From assembly GCF_001039355.2 (NCBI RefSeq), contig NW_019773584.1, positions 24,977-79,336 on the forward strand: a stretch of DNA of 54,360 nucleotides, written 5' to 3'. How positions within the stretch are numbered: position 1 is the stretch's first letter; each line of letters starts with the position of its first letter. The stretch comes from Lingula anatina. Taxonomy: Eukaryota; Brachiopoda; Lingulata; Lingulida; Lingulidae. Shown here one piece after another: positions 47,548 through 54,360 of the stretch. Below the pieces are notes generated by a model, which worked only from the letters and a program-made list of their open reading frames with translations, did not search any database and was not told the origin of the DNA. Made by a program: the position numbers and the translations under genes.

Positions 47548-47995
47548 CTGTAAGCAGCTGGATGGCTTTACTTTGTTAATTCAGAAAGAAGGTTGGAATA
47601 AAGACGATAATTTTGAAAACAATTTTTTTGTTCATTCCAATATTACATACAGTCACTATAGTACTTTGAAAAGAGTAAGCGAAGCATTCCATTCACATTT
47701 ACCAATAATAAACAGTTAGGCGCTACCTGAGCGGGGTAATTTGTCTGGGTTGACGGTGCACTTAGTGTCAAGTTACGCGTCATACCCACCATTTATATCA
47801 TTCTTAGCCTTGAGGTCATATGAAAAACACGACGCGTGTCACGGCGTTTTTTGGATAAGGTGTATATATCAATGGCTCATCTGAATGGTGGGGGTGTGTG
47901 GATTACAGTGGTCAGCACCCCCTCCCATCCCCACGCTTAACTTTATATATCCGGTACCCCTTATTCAGTCTGGCATTCTCCTAACTACCCGTTAG

Positions 47996-47996
<1 letters not shown>
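47544..47996. other. intergenic, no gene seen
   Basis: Unique sequence. Nothing recognised. Confidence 0.5.
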
Positions 47997-48031
<35 letters not shown>

Positions 48032-48058
48032 AAACACACACACACACACACACACACG
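47997..48058. repeat. AC microsatellite, two blocks
   Basis: Two AC arrays of about 15 and 11 units separated by TTAA. Confidence 0.95.
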
Positions 48059-48448
48059 TGGCAAGGGAAACAAAGCAATTTCTTACTCCTGTGGGCTACA
48101 TATTAAATTTAAACCTCACTCGACTGTCATTCAATGCCGAGTGAATCAAAACAAAATCATTTTCCTTGTGTACAATCTGAGATAACAAACCTCTGGATCC
48201 GCCAGCGCCTATCTCACAAACAATACGGTTGATGTGCTGTGTTATAGTTAAACCGCAGTTTTAGTTAAACAATGACTGACCGTTTAATTCACGCATCATC
48301 TTTGCCAATTTCACCCTCACTCAGACCGTGAAAAGGATGTCGGATGATTTTTTTTCTACGAATCTTAATTATATCCCGTATCAAATATCGTGTATTCCGT
48401 ATCCGTATTTTTTGTTGTAGTCCACACTGTTTGGATGTCAAGGATTAA
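48059..48448. other. intergenic, no gene seen
   Basis: Unique sequence leading into a cluster of small transposons. Confidence 0.5.
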
Positions 48449-48652
48449 GAGGACATTCCCACAGATATTGGGGTCGATCTACCTCCCTGGGGAGTCTCAC
48501 TAAATTGCTGTCAACTTGGCCGGCTTAAATGTCTGTCACGCCTAGTAAAGCTGTTAGAGGGTAATTATCTTTTGAACTGATAGCAATTTGGCGTGAACCC
48601 CCAGGGAGTTAGGTCGATCCAGATGGATCGATCTAAGTTTGGGAACCCAGTC
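48449..48652. mobile_element. TAA-flanked MITE, family A copy 3
   Basis: Element of 204 bp between TAA duplications at 48446-48448 and 48653-48655. Ends are GAGGACATTCCCA and, inverted, TGGGAACCCAGTC. Shared internal blocks: GGGGTCGATCTACC, GGGGAGTCTCACTA, TTGGCCGGCTTAAATGTCTG and CAGGGAGTTAGGTCGATC. No coding capacity. Confidence 0.9.
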
Positions 48653-48660
48653 TAAGTAAC

Positions 48661-48905
48661 ATTAAATGGCCCATTCCCAATGAAACTATCGTTCTTTGTA
48701 GATAGATTCAACTCTGCGGGGAATCTAGCTGAATGCAATCAGATTAACACCCTCCTTTTGGCGTCGAGTACAATACAGGACACATGGTGATTATACGAGT
48801 ACGTTGGTAACAAGAGGATTTGTTTATCAGGTTGCAATCAGCGAGAGTCCCCGCGGAGTTGGATGTATAGAACGATATGGAAATCAAATATCGTACAGGA
48901 AACTG
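48661..48905. mobile_element. foldback element, diverged
   Basis: The left arm (TCGTTCTTTGTAGATAGATT, then CTCTGCGGGGA and CTGAATGCAATCA) is the inverted counterpart of the right arm (TTGCAATCAG, AGTCCCCGCGGAG and GTATAGAACGATA). It lies directly beside family A copy 3 but its sequence is different. No clear target duplication. Boundaries are approximate. Confidence 0.6.
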
Positions 48906-48969
48906 TCGCACAGTACATGTAGATGATATGAGGCCTGACGTTTCGCCTAAAGCCAATAGACTACACTAA

Positions 48970-49162
48970 GGCCGCATTCAGAACAATTTGATCCCCGGAC
49001 TAACAGATCTGCGGATTAAATATGGCCGACCTACATAAAAGCTTGCCGCGTAATCCCCTAATAGACACTGAACAAGTTCCCCGCGGGGATAACGCAACAA
49101 GCATTCAAGTGTCGGCCATATTTGATCCGCGGATCTGTTAGTCCCCTGTTGTGAATGCGACC
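48970..49162. mobile_element. foldback MITE, family B copy 2
   Basis: Ends are GGCCGCATTCAGAAC and GTTGTGAATGCGACC, flanked on both sides by TAA (48967-48969 and 49163-49165). The inner arms GATCTGCGGATTAAATATGG and CCATATTTGATCCGCGGATC are inverted, so the 193 bp can fold into one hairpin. Same family as 9327-9537 and 51643-51801. Confidence 0.9.
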
Positions 49163-50110
49163 TAAGTAACCGAGCGTGTTGTCACTGTTGCCATGCGACA
49201 ATCCGCACGGGATTTTCACCTGGGCCCGGTCACTGCCTGATAAACACTATGTGTCACTTAAAATTAAATATATTTTGGAACAAAATAATGAATAAGAGGT
49301 AAGCGCCACGTAAAGGGTGACATTAGCGTTTTGGACGTTAATTTATTGATGATCACTCCTACATGTGAATAAGTCATCAGGGCATTAGCTTCTGAGTACG
49401 AAAAATAAAAAAGAATGCGGAAACCAAAGAAAGAAAAGGAAAGAAAAGAAAGTGGGATAGTTCTATGACCTCGGGGCTTGGGAATGTCTTTTTCATTGAA
49501 ATACAAATAACAGTTCCACTTAAATTAACATTTCGGTCTGTGGCATCTTATTTCAAAATGATATTAGCAAGATATAAAACACTGATTGCTTTTTGAGATT
49601 TATGGCATCAAATTCCTCGTGAATCGCGGAATGCGGTGCCTCACCTAACACATTTGTGGTTGTGACGGCAGGGGAAATGAGACTTACATGTATAACTTGA
49701 TGCTTGGGTAGTTAACTAATAGTGTGTTCTCTTTACTTGCGTATCTGATTTTCTGTCCGTCTCTCTTTTCCGCTGTTTGATCTGTCTTAAATTGATATCT
49801 GGTCATTTTACATATACGTCTCTCGCTATCGGTGCGCTCTGTCTCTCTTTCTCTCTCTCTCTCTCTGTTTGTCTGTTTGCTTATCTTTTACCCAAGCCGT
49901 CAATCCGCTGTTTTTAGGTTCTTCCATCCGCCTGTCTGTTTGTCAAGCTGTCTGTTTTTCTTTGCCTGACTGTCCGTCTGTATATCTGTCTGTTAATTAA
50001 TAAGCGGTCTGTCTGTCAGATTATCTGTGTTTTAACCGTCATTGTACATGTACCGAAATAACTATTTATCACGATCGGTTTTATGATCATATAATGGGAA
50101 GAAAGAATAA
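49163..50110. other. intergenic, no gene seen
   Basis: Includes a CT-rich stretch with a short CT array at about 49851-49866, followed by repeated CTGTCTGT-type words to about 50020. No gene recognised. Confidence 0.5.
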
Positions 50111-50331
50111 GAGTGTATTTCCAAAGATTTGAGATCGATCTATCCCCGTGGGGAGTCTCACTAGATTACTGTCAGATAATCCCGCTTAAATGTCCGTCCC
50201 GCCTACTACAAACTGTAAGGGGGTAATTAACTTTCGTGCCCGCTCGGCTGACAGCTATTTAGCGTAAACCCCCAAAGAGTTAGGTCGATCTACATGTAGT
50301 TTGGATCGATCTAATCTCTGGGAATGGGGTC
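50111..50331. mobile_element. TAA-flanked MITE, family A copy 4
   Basis: Element of 221 bp flanked by TAA at 50108-50110 and 50332-50334. Ends are GAGTGTATTTCCAAAGATT and, inverted, AATCTCTGGGAATGGGGTC. It aligns along its length with the copies at 42151 and 48449, including GATCGATCTATCCCCGTGGG and GTCTCACTAGATTACTGTCA. No coding capacity. Confidence 0.9.
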
Positions 50332-50392
50332 TAAGTTGCTCATTTTACCCTTGCAAATGTTGTGAAATTTTAATTGAATACATGCTACGGTC

Positions 50393-50444
50393 ACACCCAC
50401 ACACACACACACACGCACACGCACACACACACACACACACACAC
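50393..50444. repeat. AC microsatellite
   Basis: AC array with two CGC interruptions. Confidence 0.95.
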
Positions 50445-51072
50445 GTGAACGACTATCTGTGATGGTAAATTAAATCGTCTTCGGCAGCACCTTGAAATAT
50501 TTCTCCGAATTCCAAGTCGCCATTGTCCATAGGGCTGCCTTTCATTGCTGGTCACTTGAGCTTTCTTCCCCAACCAGCCGTGTCCAGTTACTATACTCAC
50601 GATGCCCCGTGCAACCACTGAGTCGCCAGTGGGGAACATTTACCCTACCCCTACCTCTACCCCCCGCCCTGTAGGGTCCATGCTAGTAGGTGGCTTATGC
50701 AATTAAAGTAAACAAAAGAGACATAGTACTTGAACCACAATATTGCCGCCTCTTTAGTACACGCCCACCAACATTTTTGCCTAACTGAGCAGTATTTATT
50801 TTACGGTAACCTCCGCAATTTCTGGATCATATACGCACATTTCTAATGAGAAAAACAATCCGAAATCAATTAAGCTGTTAATTATTGAATTTACGCCTGA
50901 CCTCAAAAAGGAGCCAAGTACAAGAAATCCACGACGTCATACTCGTTGAGTTTGTGTTTTCTTACAGCATATGTTAACAAGTTCTACTGGCATGCTGTCG
51001 GCATTTTAACTAAATTACCATGCACTATTGCAGCAGTTTATATCTTGCGTCAAAGGGAAATGACGTATCAAT

Positions 51073-51074
<2 letters not shown>
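50445..51074. other. intergenic, no gene seen
   Basis: Unique sequence. Small ORFs on both strands at 50391-50674 are not recognised. Confidence 0.45.

Positions 51075-51116
<42 letters not shown>
51075..51116. repeat. AG microsatellite
   Basis: About 20 AG units. Confidence 0.95.
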
Positions 51117-51118
<2 letters not shown>

Positions 51119-51642
51119 AAACGATCGGTCAACCTTTGGGTTTATGAATGCGTTAAACGCACCTAGTTCAAGAATAAACCCTGGTATTGCACTCATTCAG
51201 TGGATGATTCATGTAGTCTGGCGTCTTCCCATGCAGTTATTTGCCAGAGTCTTTTTGGCAACTTCGGCTCTGGGAAGCATCACGATAACCGAAAGTAATT
51301 CAGTTTCTCAATAATACTAGAAAGAGAGTTGAGATTAAATAACGACCCCTTGGCCAAATAAGAGAGATGTTAAAGAAAGAGATCCTGGCAAATGGCCAAA
51401 ACCTAATATGGCAAATGACCACAGCTTTAACAGCACATCAATATCTTTAACTCAATTTTGGATACATGCAAGCGCGCTAAAATCTGTATTGTTGACGTCC
51501 TCATTTCATTACTTGTCACTGGTAATTCTTTTAGCGTAATGTGGATAGAGGAGAACATGTTATAGATGCCTCAAACTGGACATGCATATCAGAAAGAACT
51601 CCGTAATTAAGTCCCATTCTTCAAGGGTTCTCGGCTGTCACG
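51117..51642. other. intergenic, no gene seen
   Basis: Unique sequence without coding signal. Confidence 0.5.
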
Positions 51643-51801
51643 GGCCGCTTTCAGAACAGTGGACTAACTAGTCCGAGGGTCAAATATGGCGACCCACTAA
51701 AAAGCTTGCCGTCTAATCCGCTAATACATACTAAATAGATTCCCCGTAGGGAAGCATTCAACTGGGTCGGCCATATTTGACTCACTGTTCTAAACGCAAC
51801 C
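51643..51801. mobile_element. foldback MITE, family B copy 3 (decayed)
   Basis: Ends GGCCGCTTTCAGAAC and GTTCTAAACGCAACC, with inner arms GGTCAAATATGGCGACCCAC and GGGTCGGCCATATTTGACTC. Shorter than the other two copies, and the flanks ACG and ATG do not match cleanly, so it is probably older. Confidence 0.75.
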
Positions 51802-52157
51802 ATGATTTCATTCAAACGGTCAAACATGGTACTTTGAAAACAAAGAAGCTTGCCACCGTCCAGTTCTGAAACTAAGGGCTGCAGAGGTCGCTACCAGTTG
51901 ATTTCAAACCCCTTTATTCTACATGTGGGTTGATCTGAAGTAATCGGATCTCGTTTATGATAGCGGATCGACGGGAAAACCTTATATCCTGTCAGCTTAT
52001 GTCTTGGGCTGGTCATTTCGTGTCAGATCAGTGTGTTAATTGTGTCTCTGGTTTGACATGTTTTCCGGTAAATGATTGGGAATGAATTTTCCAGCAAAAC
52101 AAAATTTGTTGTGAGTCATGCACGTTGCAATACCTGGTGCCTTTAGTGCGATGGCCT
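51802..52157. other. intergenic, no gene seen
   Basis: Unique sequence between two small elements. Confidence 0.5.
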
Positions 52158-52335
52158 CAGTCCCGTAGCCAGGGGGGGAAGGGTTCAGGGGCTTCGAAAG
52201 ACCCCTCCCTCTTTTTGCCGGGAAAAGTTCCCCTCTGGGTATAATTTTATTTAGGTACACAAAGGTCTCATGGTTAAAGGCTCACTTTTTCAGAAAAAAA
52301 GACCCCGCCTTTTGAAATCGCTGGCTACGGGCCTG
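52158..52335. mobile_element. short TIR element
   Basis: Left end CAGTCCCGTAGCCAG and right end CTGGCTACGGGCCTG are inverted repeats with one mismatch, 178 bp apart overall. Terminal CAG fits hAT-like elements, but no 8-bp target duplication could be seen, so the superfamily is open. No coding capacity. Confidence 0.7.
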
Positions 52336-52685
52336 GCCATGCAGTATAAAAACATACCCAAAAATGAGATTTAGATCAAACGCTTTGGCAGTACTTTCTA
52401 ATTTGACACCGGAAATGTTGTTTTTTAAGTGAAATAGCAACAAAGCCAACATCAAAATATGTCATTTTTTAAATTGTTTTCACAACGGACAGTGTCATAG
52501 TTCGTTACCCTTTTCAATGGCCAAGTTATATTTTTACTGATGTCAGATGACTGGGTATAATGGAGTATTGTTTGACGTGTCATTTGGGACTTTAGCCTAA
52601 ACTGCGCCAGGTTGAAAAACGGTTTGGGAGAAAAACATTAGAGTGTAATGCTAATAATTCTAATAAAATGATAATAATTGTAACA
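52336..52685. other. intergenic, no gene seen
   Basis: Unique sequence. Nothing recognised. Confidence 0.5.
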
Positions 52686-52729
52686 TCAACAACAAAAACA
52701 ACAACAGCAACAACAGCAACAACAACAAA

Positions 52730-52768
<39 letters not shown>
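52686..52768. repeat. AAC/CAG-type tract plus AAAT microsatellite
   Basis: AAC and AACAGC units to about 52728, then about ten AAAT units. Confidence 0.9.
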
Positions 52769-54360
52769 ACACACTAATAAATACACTAAAGGTGACTCTT
52801 CTGGAAAACAAAGCCATTGAACTCTAGAACTTCAAAAACTTAAAAATTGCGACATCAAAGTGGTAATATAATGTTTATATAAATGTGTGTATACAAATTT
52901 TAAAAAGACTTTCCCCTGGATGAGAAAGAAAGAAAATAGCACATTGTTTCCTGTTATTTTTCGTACTTAATCCACACGATAAAACAACGTGAAAATGTAC
53001 AAAACTACTTCACAGAATCATAGATCAGTAACGCACTTTAGATACATACCATGTGATTTTTTTTTACTATAGAGTTAGGTTATATCAGATATGAAGAATG
53101 TCCATGTCAACCTCACTATATATTAGTGTTAATGACATCGTGAGTGATTGATGACATTTCTTCATTGCTAGAAATAGGCACGAGATAATAATACACCTTT
53201 GTCATCCTTTAATGAATTGTTTGCAGAATTGGCTATTGTCGCTCAAGAAGTGTGAAGGAAACCGGATATCCTAAGCCTGTCTTGGGTGCATAAGTCACTC
53301 GGTACGAAGAGCAGACGATCCTGATTCTTATTCAAGGCGAATCAGGAATGGCAATTTGCGTCACTTCTGTTGGGGGTAGAAAATTTGCATTTTAGCACTT
53401 ATATCTAGTTTAACATTTAACTGAAAGTCAACAAGAAATAGTGGAGAAAAACACGCCGTTTATGTTAACTAACTCAAACCAACAAGCACGATTTTTATTA
53501 ATCAATTTTCCCTATTTTTTTTAAATTTGTACATTACCTCACTAAATCTTTCAGGCGAAAACAATAACGCAACAGTAGTACAAAATTTCTCGAAATGCGT
53601 GAGGCCCAGAAGTAGTTACCAGTATACTCGAGGAAACATTTTTTTTTTTCATTTTAAGCACTTGTGTTGTGACGTAAAAAATAGAGACAAGCCAGAAGTG
53701 AGTTAGTTGTATAACCAAGATCCTTTCACGATGGGTCGAAGGATCAAGCCTCACACAAAATACATTTTTCACCCTGCACTTTGTTTTTAATAAGTACCCG
53801 GTAAGCCACACATGTGTAAGCGGTAGGTTACATACGTAAGTAAAAGGATTGCTGGCATTTGATCACAGCCAAGGGAGGGGATCGTAGTCGCGGGTCCTAC
53901 TTCCTACCGCGTGTTCTACCTTTTTAAGACCGTTATTTAGCTCTTAATCCCGTACTGACCTCGATTACATTGAAACCTGCTAACATGCATTGCACAATAA
54001 CTAAAACGGAAACACAGCTCAGCTTATTGGAAATGTTGCTTAATCAGTTATAGTCGGCTACTCAACGGCTGTATAGTTGCAAAATGGTGACTTGTCCCAA
54101 AAAGCAGAATTATCGGGTTAAATAACGCGTTCCGCATTATTTCGGAATGCTGAATTTGGTTTACTAATACTCTTCGTTGGCGTTGAAACTACGTCATTAC
54201 ATCTTAAACGTTCTGTTTTAATTTTGGCAAACTTTCATTATCATTTCATAGCCAAAATCTTTGATCAAAATGCTTATCTGGCATGTGTGTGTGTGCACCC
54301 TAAAATTGATATCTTTAATGAGATGCTACTTTACATGTATATACAATGTAAATTTATACT
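52769..54360. other. intergenic, no gene seen
   Basis: AT-rich unique sequence to the end of the window. No exon recognised. Confidence 0.45.

Noticed and set aside
1-54360. CRISPR arrays, operons, prokaryotic promoters or phage genes
   Set aside because: The sequence is intron-bearing eukaryotic DNA, and its regular repeats are microsatellites or MITEs without spacer structure.

Overview
The window is eukaryotic, almost certainly metazoan, genomic DNA. It is AT-rich and gene-poor, with split genes using GT-AG introns and many microsatellites (AG, AC, AAT, AAAT) and small foldback or MITE-like transposons. Gene content and repeat style suggest a marine invertebrate, plausibly a lophotrochozoan such as a mollusc. 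That placement is inference: no sequence here fixes the species.

Two genes can be supported. On the + strand, positions 14219-22200 carry a two-exon bHLH transcription factor recognisable as Ptf1a (Fer1 in flies), the DNA-binding subunit of the PTF1 complex. Exon 1 encodes the bHLH. Exon 2 encodes the two tryptophan motifs that in vertebrates bind RBPJ/RBPJL. The predicted protein is 261 residues. The intron (14718-21913) contains a nearly perfect 1.68 kb tandem duplication split by one N, most easily read as an assembly artefact. On the - strand, positions 45219-40438 carry a four-exon gene for a secreted protein of 272 residues: signal peptide, six-cysteine chitin-binding (CBM14/peritrophin-A-like) module containing a furin-type site, a mucin-2/CILP WxxW domain, and a polar tail. 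All exon phases agree.

Layout: 1-14218 is intergenic, with microsatellites, a degenerate tandem array (8630-9245) and one foldback element (9327-9537). 14219-22200 is Ptf1a. 22201-40437 is an 18 kb desert with a 533-bp gap (22879-23411), a TIR element (28548-28903), a foldback (26361-26555), a purine-rich block (32842-33325) and weak coding candidates (29401-29660 on -, 31555-31604 and 32452-32676 on +). 40438-45219 is the CBM14-WxxW gene, with transposons in intron 1 and just beyond the stop. 45220-54360 is intergenic and rich in small TIR elements.

Three single N bases (19052, 34346, 42346) look like contig joins; two are flanked by uncollapsed duplicate sequence. The two genes show no functional link. 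One is a developmental regulator in a non-coding desert that probably holds its enhancers; the other encodes an extracellular matrix or mucosal-type protein. I found no clear undescribed multi-gene system. The most interesting items are the domain architecture of the secreted protein, a cluster of four TAA-flanked MITEs around it, and two unassigned exon-like ORFs.
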